DNA of 64,000 nucleotides, taken from Sisyra terminalis. Taxonomy: Eukaryota > Arthropoda > Insecta > Neuroptera > Sisyridae. The position numbers and the translations under genes were made by a program. Below the pieces are notes generated by a model. The model saw nothing but the letters and a program-made list of their open reading frames with translations. It was not told the origin of the DNA and did no database searches. Location: positions 35,851,701 to 35,915,700 of the forward strand of contig OY292275.1 of NCBI GenBank assembly GCA_958496175.1, read 5' to 3'. Below are positions 12,677-22,659 of the stretch, in pieces (positions within the stretch are counted from its first letter, which is position 1; each line of letters starts with the position of its first letter).

Positions 12677-13526
12677 AATAGTTTGTCAAATTTAAAAGTT
12701 CTGTGTTAGCTATATTAAAAATAATATTATGACTTTATTTACCTTACATTAACAGAAGGCTTTGAGATGTAAAGAAATTTACCTGAAAAAAAAGATAGTA
12801 AAACATTAACTATATTTAAAATTTTATGCATTTCAATTTTAATAAATCACAGCCTGTTAGGTGAATAAATTGCAAATTAAAATAACGAATTTATATAAAT
12901 CTACCAAAAAGTGACATAGAAAACATAAGGTAATATTATTTTTGCAAATACATATTTCTTGTAACTAGAATTCTTATTTAAATATCAATTTGATATGGCA
13001 TAAATAATACACACAGCGTTTGTTCTCATGATTTCAAAAAGGTGTAAATTTGCATTAGACAATAATTCCAAGAAATAATGAGACAAGATCTATAGAATGA
13101 AAGACGAGAAATAACTTAAAATCATGAAAAAATATGATTTTATTTATTCATCAACAAACCCGGTTCATATTTATACATAGAAAAGAAAATTGAAACTGTA
13201 TTTAATGAGTTCTTTTCTTCGTCAATTTCAGATATAGAAGCAATTAGTAGTTAAAATCAATTCTTAAAATGGAACTTTAGGAGTTTAAAAAATAAATATT
13301 GAGTATTGACAGTGTTTTTATAGTTTTACTAGTTTTTTTTATGGTTAATCTAAAAGCATTACATAATAAAACAACCGTAAGTATTTATAACGACTTAATT
13401 GTTGTGTATTTATGTCTCTTGTTGAAAAATACCAATAAAAAAGTCACATCACGTGGTTTAAATTTGAGGTTGATGATTCTAATTACTTTCAAAACTAAAG
13501 TGTAAGGCATATTCAGGCCCAATAAG
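12677..13526. other. A+T-rich DNA, no gene supported
   Basis: The 68-codon plus-strand frame at 13299-13505 begins with TTG and has chance-like composition. No repeat was recognised. Confidence 0.4.
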
Positions 13527-13773
13527 CAAACTGCAACTATGGGGCCTCTACTAACATTTCAACTATTTATACAAACAAAATATATACGAATCAAAAGAAT
13601 TAGGAAATGATAAATTTTATTTTCCATAAATCTATTCATAATTTCATAAAGCATGAAAAAATTTCGACTTACCGGAAATATTGTCATTATGATATTATTT
13701 GCTATTATATCAAATAGATTAGTTGAGTAATTTTTTAATAAAGTTCAGTCGCTTCCCTGTAGCTACGCCACTG
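13527..13773. mobile_element. hAT-like MITE, weak left end
   Basis: The right end, read inverted, begins CAGTGGCGTAGCTACAGGG, a start common to a widespread group of hAT elements. The left side has CTGCAACTATGGGGCC in the position of the matching terminus, with a GGCC-rich patch just outside. The left match is imperfect and no 8-bp duplication could be confirmed, so the left border is approximate. No coding is present. Confidence 0.45.
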
Positions 13774-13959
13774 CATGTATATCACCCAAAGGCGTCAATT
13801 TAAAACAAATAGAAACTACTAAGACTTTCTAAGGCTTTTATAGGTTTTGGTAAAATTTTAACCAAATGCAAGGGCTCTAAGTAATTCTCAGCCCAAAGTT
13901 TTATGTCATGTTAGCACAGGTCCTGGATATAGTATGTACTTACATTATTAAAACGATTT

Positions 13960-14123
13960 TTTCTAAATTTTTATTTACCGTCACTTTATAACTACCAAGG
14001 TCTTTAGCGACTCTAAAACTAAAAAAAATCCACTTAAAATATTGAAAATTTGCTCGAATCGTAGATCAAACCTGCACCTACCAGTTTTGAAGTGGCCACT
14101 TTAACCACTCGGCCACTAGTAGG
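13960..14123 (-). mobile_element. tRNA-derived SINE, copy 3
   Basis: On the minus strand the head reads CTACTAGTGGCCGAGTGG with a decayed B box (GGTTTGATC). The body reads TCGAGCAAATTTTCAATATT, then the TAGAGTCGCTAAAGACCTTG block and TTATAAAGTGACGGTAAATA in the tail. All blocks of the family are present in order, so this is near full length. Confidence 0.75.
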
Positions 14124-16912
14124 CTTCAAAACTAATTACATTAAAAATATCATAAAAACCTACAGTATCAAAATAACAAACTTTGAACCTATGAAATTTA
14201 AAGAAAAAAGTGTGTATATCCATTAAATTAGTAGTTATTTGTACACAATAAGTTCACGAAAATTTATTTAAGTTAGGTTTATCATATTTTAAAAATGCTA
14301 ATGCACCATTGCTTTGCACTTTGGCAATAACTATGAACATACAGAACATGTAAATGTTATTTTAATATGCGAAATAGCTAAAGAAAAAAAAGGTTTTTAT
14401 ATCTCAACAATGGTTTATTTAACTTTAATTTGATATCAATGATATTCGAAAAAGGTGTTACATAGAAATTATTTTATGAATATTCTGAAACTAATAAAAA
14501 TATTAAATTATGCCAAAGATCTATTTCTTAGTAATTCGTTCACAAAACTTAATTATTTTTCCTCAAAATTTATACACAATTAAATATGCAGTGTATATTT
14601 TAAATGTAAGTAATTCACCTAATATAATCAACAAAAGGATGCAAAGTGACTCAACGATTTCATAATTATAATTTAACGTCAATTTATTGATTTATCGAAA
14701 TAATTACCGGAAATTATTGAAGCAAAACTTTCTGAAAAATATAATTTATTGTTCTAATCGGAGTGCAGTTATTTTTTTTTATGTAATAGTTTCTTACTCT
14801 TATGAAGTAGGAATTAAAAATGTTTTTTGTTTCCGTAATTCATTGAACAACAAATTTAATTACAACTTCAAACGAATTTGGAAAAGTTTAGATGAAAATT
14901 GTTCCTAATAATTTGAAATGTAATTATTTTTCATTGACTAGGTAATTTATCATTAGAAGGGTTATTAAAAATTATCCAAAACCTATTATTATTAGCGAAT
15001 GTGCTTTTACCAATTTTCCATGACATAACGGTATTCACATTTGCAAAATTACCTTAACCATAATATAATGAAATTAAATGAAAAAAGGAGAAGCACCTTT
15101 TTTCAATAAGAGAAAAATGAATACAGATTTTGTTCAATTTTTCAAAAATTTAATTCCCAAACCATGTGGACTAATGAAAAAAAAAATACTTTTTAATTAA
15201 CTGCATACTTAAAAAGGTATCACAAAAAAGTAAATGAAATTATTTAATATTTGTTTCAAAGATAAAACACCTCTACGACTAGGAATATTATTTGAGGTAC
15301 ATTTTCCTCTGATTCTTTTCAAAACGTTAAATTAGCGAAGAGTAGGTACTTTTGAACAATATCAAGGAAATTATTCGAAAGTTTTTGCACACGACATTAA
15401 AAAAAATCATTTTAAATTATTATTATAGCATTATGTAAATTGCTCAACCAAATAGTTTTTCAAAAGTTGTCAAACAGAATCATAAGTTTTAAACAAATAA
15501 ATATATAAATTATATACTTATCGTATTTAATATACTTAAAAACAAGAAGATGAAAACAATCAAAAGAAAAGTTATTAAAATAACGGTCTTTAGTGTTAAC
15601 TGTTCTCAGAAGCATTAGGTACATTAACAGTTGTAGTTTTATGTGATTTGAGCTAATTTTTTAAAATAAATAATATCCGCTTATATAATAATTGCAGATA
15701 ACTACAATAAAACAGAAAATTAAAAACAAAAACTAAAAATAACAAAAAAAAAACAAATTGTCAGAATTTATGATTAAAATAATAATTTCGTGAATTATTT
15801 AAAAACCGTGGTTATATTATTTTACTACTAATTTCTTTATTTACAAAAACAATAAACCTAATGTACATGTTCAAAAAAAATTTAAGAGGATTTAAAAAAT
15901 TTTTAAACTTATATCAAAACATATCTAATGTAGCTGTCAATTTTTAACGTTGCCTGATAAAATCTAAGAAATATTCATTTAAAAATGGAAAAAAATCGTT
16001 CTGTTCAAAATGTCTAAGACTAGCTCCTCTTGACTTGGCATTAAAATGACGTCACAGTACAGAAATTTAAAAATCCACGGATTTTTTCCTATGAAAAATA
16101 TATTTAAACTCTAATAGTGGGATTGTTAAAATCGTTCAACCTAATGTTAATGATTGAAACCATTTACAATATTTGGAATTTAGTGTAGTCAGATATATTT
16201 TATTACACTTCGTAAATTTTTTAAAGAAAAAATTAGTAAATTTACCCTTTAGAAATCTTTTTACAATTAGTTATCTGAGCAGAGTAGTAGAGAAATCGTC
16301 TACTTCAAATATACTAAGATGAAGATTAAGGGTTGTTATTTTTGTTAGTATAGCCTTAAATACTTTCATGATATATCCAAATTTCAATCAAATTGGTTCA
16401 CTTATTGTTGAGAAAAAAATATTTTCTGATTTATAGTTATTTTTTTAATTTTTTCGCAAATAAACAAACATACAATGTTGAAACTTGAAGTATGGACATA
16501 TTGACGTATCCGACTTGGTGTTGAAATGATTAATGAAAAGCTTAGTTTTTTACATATACTAAACACAATTAGCCTCTGTTCCATAGAAAAAATTGAGAGT
16601 AATTTTTAAAGTAGAAAAGTGTTTTCTTTGACAGAAAAGGTGAAAAATTATGTAAATTATTATTGTTTTTATCACAATCGCTCAATAATCTGTTTATATC
16701 TCGGTTTCAATTAATGGACTATGACGTTACAGAAGACTCATAAGCGAATTTATCGTTTTCGGGCTCTCATTTATTCATTAATTTTAAAATATTTCTTTTT
16801 GTCAACATATAAATTTTCAATACCTAAAATTCACTATTTTTCTTACTTCAATATGTCCTATATCGATTAAAAATATAAAAAATCATGCATATGGTCTATT
16901 AACTATATAAAA
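14124..16912. other. A+T-rich DNA, no gene supported
   Basis: The frame at 14687-14908 begins with a non-ATG codon and is low-complexity. The region holds a TGACGTCA word at 16048-16055 without other promoter features. No element termini were found. Confidence 0.4.
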
Positions 16913-17069
16913 GTCTGCTGTTGGCCAACTGGTTAAGGTGGCCGCTCCAAAACTGATAGGTGTTGGGTTCGAATCTCGTATCGAGCAAATTTTCAATATT
17001 TCTCGAATTATGCATTTTATTGTCCTTTGGTAATTATAAAGCGACAGTAGGTCATAATCAAAGAATAAT
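16913..17069 (+). mobile_element. tRNA-derived SINE, copy 4, with target-site duplication
   Basis: The head reads TTGGCCAACTGGTTAAGG, with A box drifted, and the B box GGGTTCGAATC is intact. The body contains TCGAGCAAATTTTCAATATT and the tail TTATAAAGCGACAGTAGGTC. A part of the central TCTAGAGTCGC block is missing, making the copy shorter. TATATAAAA flanks both sides (16904-16912 and 17070-17078), a target-site duplication. Confidence 0.78.
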
Positions 17070-17078
17070 TATATAAAA

Positions 17079-17841
17079 ATAGTTTAATACCTAAGAAAAG
17101 TTTCAAAATATGCTAAAATTAAATGTTTTATTATGTAATATATAAGTTGCCTTTGTATTTTTTTTCAAATCATTGAAATTTGAAATCAATTTCTTTGTAA
17201 TTTTTATTAATTGGCCTATTTAACTGTATCTATTCAACTAAAGTAGATATAAATATTACAAACAAAAAATCGGCATTTGTCGTACATTTGAACAACTTAA
17301 AAATGTAATCCGAAATATCGATAATGAGTCACGAAATCGAATTAAGTAATGTTACTGAAGAATTAAATTAAATTTTTCGAATTATGCGTACCGCAATAAG
17401 CAAACTACTATTTGAAGTAATTAAATATCATTGAAAAATTGCTCAAAATAATGAGTACTAAACGTGACGAATAATTGAGGCCTTGAAAAATAATTAAAAT
17501 TAAGCCAAATTGTAATGATTTGGAAAATCAATTGTCAGAAAAACAAATATTTACGAAAAAGAAGTTGAAAGTAATTGTTAGGTAATCGAATTTAATTGTA
17601 ATGAAACGAAAATGTTACAATTTTTTTATAAAAATATGATTGAAATTTCATTAGAAGGCTATAACTTGAAGGAGACAGCCACACGGTGAAATTTTTTGAA
17701 AGCCTAGTTTTTGCAATCACACGAAGACCAAATTGTTTTTTTCCAATACTTATACAGTTTAATAATTAAAAAAAATCATTGTGTAATTTGAGAAACTATT
17801 ACCGTTTATATGAAGAGAATATAAGCAAAATTTACACTTTC
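17079..17841. other. A+T-rich DNA, no gene supported
   Basis: No coding block, tRNA-like box or element end recognised. Confidence 0.4.
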
Positions 17842-18198
17842 AGGTACGTAAGATCACGTCAAGTGAATCTCCTAATTACCACTTGGTCATGATATTCTTG
17901 TACAACTATTTAGTTGTGAAGTATTATTTTTTTAATGTTTTAACAAAATAGAGATATTTCACAATAAATCCTAAAAATTTCATTCATTAATCTCAAACGG
18001 TTTGGCTGTAATTTATTTTTTAATTAAAAGTACTCAAAATTTTCAATACATCAAAAAAATACGTTTAAATAAAAATTTTGAAAAAATATTCCAGAATATA
18101 ATTATTGATAGAAAATACTTTGCACAATGACATATTTGTACAAGAATTTCATAACGAAGTGGTAATTAGAAGGTCCACTTGACATTATGTTACTCAGG
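17842..18198. mobile_element. MITE with long imperfect terminal inverted repeats
   Basis: The arm at 17858-17905 and the inverted arm at 18136-18183 match at 42 of 48 positions; both contain CTAATTACCACTT and ATTCTTGTACAA. Weaker similarity continues outward to about 17842 and 18198 and inward past TTGTACAA, so the original arms may have been near 100 bp. The middle is A+T-rich and non-coding. Such foldback structure marks a non-autonomous DNA transposon. No target-site duplication could be fixed, so the superfamily is left open. Confidence 0.65.
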
Positions 18199-19709
18199 TT
18201 AATATAAAATTATATCGTTTACAGGTCATTTATAGAAATCCTTTTTTCTACACCCTATTTAAATGCAGTGAATTAAAAAAAAAAAATATCTTAAATAACC
18301 TGAATTGTCTTCTTATTTAAAAAAATATAAGCTAAGGACTGAATTTTATCATTTACTTACTTTTAATGATAGAACTACTATGCAAAAATTAAATACTCAT
18401 TGTACTAATAGTATTTAACGATCATAGTTTTGTCATTTTCACTTTGGTTTATTTTTGAGTAAAACATAAGAACTAAGAAAGTTACAATTATAGTTTCCTA
18501 AATAATAACTATAGATTATTGAAAAATAAATGTAGACTCTCTTTTCTATTTTGAACAATAAATGTTATCAAAAACTAGGTAAAAATGATTTAATCACGAT
18601 TTTACTACATCTCAAAAACTGGCTAATTAAACTAAACCGTCAATCATAAATATAATGTCAAAAATTCCTTCATATTTTCAATAAAAAAATTTAGTGAAAG
18701 GTATATTTATTGAAATGCAAGAATTTTTAACAACAATAGTCGTTTGGAGAGAACTATTTGTATTAAGATGTATGTTGGCGCCAGCCATGATAAAGATATT
18801 TTGTAGGTGTAAGAATCAGGTTTTCCTTACTAACATTATTTAATATAAATCATTGACGAATTATAATTTATCAAATATACTTACATAAATATAATGCTGG
18901 AAGTCAAAATGTAAAATTGAAACCAGTCATGCTAATGATTAAGAGAATGGATTACAATTTTTTACATTTCAGCAAAAAATATTCAGCAAATTGAAATATT
19001 ATTGATAATTTGTCGAATCAACTTGATAGACAAAAGCCAAAAGTTTACTTATCCAATTAAAAATTTATTGAAAGAAAAAAAAAACATTATTCAACCCTAA
19101 AACCAAGATTTAAATTGTTCGTACTGCTTTAACTATCATAAATAATATTCTAAATCCTTGTTTAGGATTACTTCTATATTTATAAACGAAAATAACACAA
19201 TAAACCATTATATTTTCAACGCAATACTAGGAAATTCTAATTCGAAGAATGAATTTATTATCGCGATATTAATGGTCCATTAGTATTTTAAAACAGCATG
19301 TTTTATGAATTAGATTAAAAATTCTTCACGAATCATTTAGATTCACGTTCTAAGGTTATCTGAATGTTGAATGTTTCACAATGTTGAAACATTCTTCGAA
19401 AAAAAAATCCAAACCAAATACATAAAATGTCATAAAAAATTAATTGACAAAAATTAAAAATGTCATTTTAGAGACTGAATGAAACTAACAACCAAATTAA
19501 ATAGGGGTAAAAAAATAATATTTTATCGAAAACCTTTTAGTTAACTAGAAAAGCTTACATTTTTTAAAATAAGGATTTATCTATTTCGGATATTTTATGA
19601 CTGGTTTTTCAAAATGATTTTTTGTTTAATGAAGAATGATTATCATCATTCAAAAATTGTAAAATTTTTGTGAATTGGAGAAAAGTAATTTAAGTAATAT
19701 TTTTAAATA
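18199..19709. other. A+T-rich DNA, no gene supported
   Basis: No readable coding or repeat structure; a small patch GTTGGCGCCAGCC near 18776 is an isolated palindrome-like word. Confidence 0.4.
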
Positions 19710-20130
19710 GGGTAAATGTGGGATAGTTGCTCAAAATTTTCAAAATCACAAATAACTTACAGAAGATAAGCGTTTTATAATCTCCAACTTTTATATTGGT
19801 TCAGGTACCTATCAATGAAGAAAATAATTATGATAACTAATTGTTATTTATTTTATTTATTTATCTAATACTGAAATAAACGTACGTAGCTAATGAAGAT
19901 AGATGGTTACTATGTGGGTTTAATATCGCAACGGTATTAAGACCAATGGGATAGATTACTTGAGGAATTAATAATAGGATGTATTATGATTTATATGTTA
20001 TTATTTATTTACGAATTCTTAACTCTAATTTCGTTAGCTGTATTTTTGGTAATAGTTACAAAGTAAATGTTTTTACAAATGAAATACAACAAAAAATTCT
20101 TATAATTGCACGATATTTACTTGTTACAAT

Positions 20131-20497
20131 TAGGGTCGCCAAATTTCTACAAGTTAAACCGGGACAACGCCCTTCGATATAATTTTTTTTGTGTTATTAG
20201 TTCAGTGCTCTATCTACTAAACCACCAAGGCAGGTTATCAGGATTTTTGATTTATATTGATAAAAAAACCAACAAATTTTAATAGTAATTAATAGTAATT
20301 AATTATTTAATAATACAAACAAAAACAGTACAAGATAACTGGGTCTATATGTACGATAAACGAAAATGCTTAGAAAGTGGTCATAATTAAAAAAAAAGGA
20401 AAAAATCGGAACTTTTGGGCATTCCGAGAGTTTTGTTCGGAACACGAGACTGAAAACCGGTGACAATCCCAGTTAATTGGGACACCTGGCAACCTTA
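20131..20497. mobile_element. hAT-like MITE nested in the pogo-like element
   Basis: The left end reads TAGGGTCGCCAAATTTC and the right end, inverted, TAAGGTTGCCAGGTGTCC. The flanks GTTACAAT (20123-20130) and GTTACAAT (20498-20505) are identical 8-mers, as hAT insertion makes. Both ends continue into a similar TTAAxCxGGGA word. Inside, the inverted stretch near 20190-20235 resembles a tRNA D arm (GGTTTAGTAGATAGAGCACT), perhaps a captured tRNA piece or chance. It contains no transposase. Because it interrupts the pogo-like element, it is the younger of the two insertions. Confidence 0.7.
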
Positions 20498-20580
20498 GTT
20501 ACAATTAAATTGTATTTTATATTTATTTTCATGGCGTATTTTTATACGATCTTATGAATTCCAATAATTGCCGTCTACGG

Positions 20581-20880
20581 TTAGCAGGTTTTGTGTAACC
20601 ACTTCTTACATATGATGCACTGAATCCAGTTTACTTTAGATTTAGTTTTCATTTAGTCTTCGAAGGTATCATTTGTCGCTATTTGAGAAGAGTCTATGCC
20701 ATTTGAAAGAATGTTGTCTCATTTATTCGAAACTTTAGGTACTTGTTTTTTGGTCTAAACTTAGCGCACAAGTCGCTGAATCGCTTTTTGACTAACCGTA
20801 ATGTTAGCCTGTTTTTTTCTTTCAGTTTCTTTGCTCTAGATTGTTTTGTTATTTTCCTAAAACCATTTGATTATTTTTTT
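20581..20880 (-). pseudogene. Transposase C-terminal remnant with Cys/His motif
   Basis: The minus strand reads KVNWIQCIICKKWLHKTC and then stops at 20581-20583. W-x2-C-x2-C-x2-W-x-H-x2-C is the PHD-like ending carried by many arthropod pogo/Tigger-type DDE transposases. Upstream, to about 20870, come lysine-rich pieces such as KETERKKQANITVSQKAIQR in a different frame, fitting the basic linker before that motif. Stops and frame changes break it throughout. No DDE catalytic core could be found, so the element is internally deleted. Confidence 0.5.
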
Positions 20881-20915
20881 ATTAAGACATCATCAAAAAT
20901 ACAAATGTGGGATAG

Positions 20916-21188
20916 TTAACTCGAAGGGTATGTATACTCCCAATAACTAAGGCATCTATAATTTTGTGGTTCGCGGAGGTATGATGCATTTACAAAGTGG
21001 TCAGTAGTATCATTTGGGTTGGCTACCTCTGGTTTAGACAAAACACAGTGAGTATAATGTTTCCACAGATCGCTACATGTTTTCTTAGGCATCCATCCTT
21101 CTAAGGCTATGGTCCCCAACAGTATGCCCACAGGCACCCCGATAAAAATATTGACCTTTTTTTTACTTTTTATGTGAACTCTTAACAA
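20916..21188 (-). CDS. Unrecognised 90-codon open frame inside the transposon
   Basis: The frame is open on the minus strand from a stop near 21203 to TAA at 20916-20918. It has no ATG at its head (first listed codon is TTG); the first ATG is inside, at the WMPKK sequence. The predicted chain has a hydrophobic segment (VNIFIGVPVGILLGTIAL, about residues 12-29), then a soluble part with cysteines in CSDLWKHYTHC and YRCLSYWEY. Composition is far less A/T-biased than chance frames nearby (W, H, C, P present). It ends right against the internal copy of the terminal repeat. It could be the last exon of a gene, with a possible acceptor AG near 21179, or a captured host exon. Function unknown. Confidence 0.4.
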   Translation of the reverse strand: MLRVHIKSKKKVNIFIGVPVGILLGTIALEGWMPKKTCSDLWKHYTHCVLSKPEVANPNDTTDHFVNASYLREPQNYRCLSYWEYTYPSS

Positions 21189-21349
21189 TTCGTAACAAAA
21201 AAATTATCATTTTTTTTGTGGACTATTATGTAATTGTAATTATCTTTAAAAATGGATATTCTTCGTCATTCAACTGGTATCCTACAATGTGTTTTAAGGT
21301 TCAAAATAGTTGGGGACTCTGTTCTAGGATGTCTATCCCACACTTACCC

Positions 21350-22451
21350 TAATTTAGGTCCATACATCAATTATTAATTTTCAAATAAAATAATTCAATT
21401 CACAAACAAGTCTAAATTACAAATTATTTTGGAAAATGTAAAATGTATATCTAAAAATTTAGTTCCACATAGAAGGACAAATTTGAAAAATCAACTCTCA
21501 AATCCAAAAGTTTTCGGATATAGTGTAGTAGTGTAATTTCATATTCTTATCAACCATTAAAAAATATAGATTTCTAAGAATTTTATATTATTTTTTTAAA
21601 TATAACGTGAATGACGCTGTTTACTTTTAAGTCCAACAAAACTTAATCAAAACAAAATGTAAATTTAACTTTTATTTAAAACGCACTTTAACGATGACCA
21701 AGCAAGTAAAATTGAAAAGATTTAACATTTACATACTTAACCATAAAAGCAATAGAATTAATCTTAAATTGCATTGGCAATGCATTGTCAGTTCTTGAAA
21801 AAGAAAATTAAAATTTAAGAATACTCATAATATATATTTTATACGTTAACATAAAATTATGTATTTTTAGTTAAAAATATTCCGTAATGATATTTTAGAA
21901 ATAGCATTCTTAACCTTTCAAAATTGATGTTTTTCCATCACTCAAACCATTGATTACCTGCTAAAGAGGTTTGAAATTCACCTTCATATAAACATTAAAT
22001 ACGTGGGTATATAAACACTTAAACGAAAGGAAAAGAAGAAAATATTTACATAAATGTAAAGATCTTTTACCAAAAAGTAACTTTCTCTCTTAAAAATGTA
22101 CACATATTGTACATGTTTAGGTACTTAAAATATGAATGCCATTATTTTCATAAATATGAACGTTACTTTTCTTTCAAACAAATCAACATTTAACAAGACC
22201 AAACATAAAATTTACTACAAGTATTTATCGATTCAATAGTAACTAACTAAATATTTAACTGTATGAGCGTATGTAAGAAAAATCAAAGACACTTAAACTT
22301 ATTAAAGATAAAATACGAGTAAAATTGATTTATTTTATTGTTAAGGAATATTAAATATTTTCTTTTTAAAAACGAAAGTGTTTTTAACAAAAGATTATTT
22401 TACATTTTATTTTTCAATATTATTTTTGGTAATAAATTTTAAGATCCTATT
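21350..22451. other. A+T-rich DNA, no gene supported
   Basis: No coding or repeat block recognised. Confidence 0.4.
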
Positions 22452-22610
22452 TCAATTTATGAAATTATGGCCATTTCCATCAGGTAGTTTCTTTCCTTGT
22501 AGAAGTACGTTCGTATTATTTGTAAAAGCGCGTTTATTTTTAGAAATTTCATTAGGTCCAAACGTGCTTAAATGGTTCAAAGTGAAGGTTAGAGAAAGAA
22601 TGTTAAAGGG
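22452..22610 (-). pseudogene. Isolated exon-like frame, minus strand
   Basis: The minus strand is open for 52 codons from a stop at 22611-22613 to TGA at 22452-22454. The stretch TFGPNEISKNKRAF, then VLLQGKKLPDGNGHNFIN, has a balanced amino-acid make-up unlike the chance frames around it. The plus strand is also open here for 93 codons from a GTG, a common shadow of a real antisense exon. A possible acceptor AG precedes the CACGTTTGG start near 22566. There is no ATG and no clear donor. It may be an internal exon, a processed fragment, or transposon debris. I do not recognise the protein. Confidence 0.3.
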
Positions 22611-22659
22611 TTATAATTCGAGAAAAACAGGTATGAGCAACATTCATGTACTTCTCTAG

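Larger units (their letters stand above)
19710..21349 (-). mobile_element. Pogo-like DNA transposon remnant with TA target site
   Basis: The left end begins GGGTAAATGTGGGATAGTTG and the right end, read inverted, begins GGGTAAGTGTGGGATAGAC, each preceded by TA, the target site of the Tc1/mariner/pogo group. Inside, on the minus strand, is a decayed transposase tail with a zinc-binding motif (20581-20640), plus a separate open frame at 20916-21188. A third copy of the terminal word, AATGTGGGATAGTTAACTC, lies at 20904-20922, so the right-hand 450 bp has inverted ends of its own and could be a second, smaller unit. A hAT MITE at 20131-20497 has inserted into the left half. The element cannot move itself. 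Termini are seen; the pogo assignment is inferred. Confidence 0.6.

Noticed and set aside
16048..16055. TGACGTCA CRE word
   Set aside because: Single occurrence without neighbouring promoter elements or gene start.
20185..20235. tRNA D-arm-like word on the minus strand
   Set aside because: No anticodon or T arm; it lies inside the nested hAT MITE and is kept only as a remark there.
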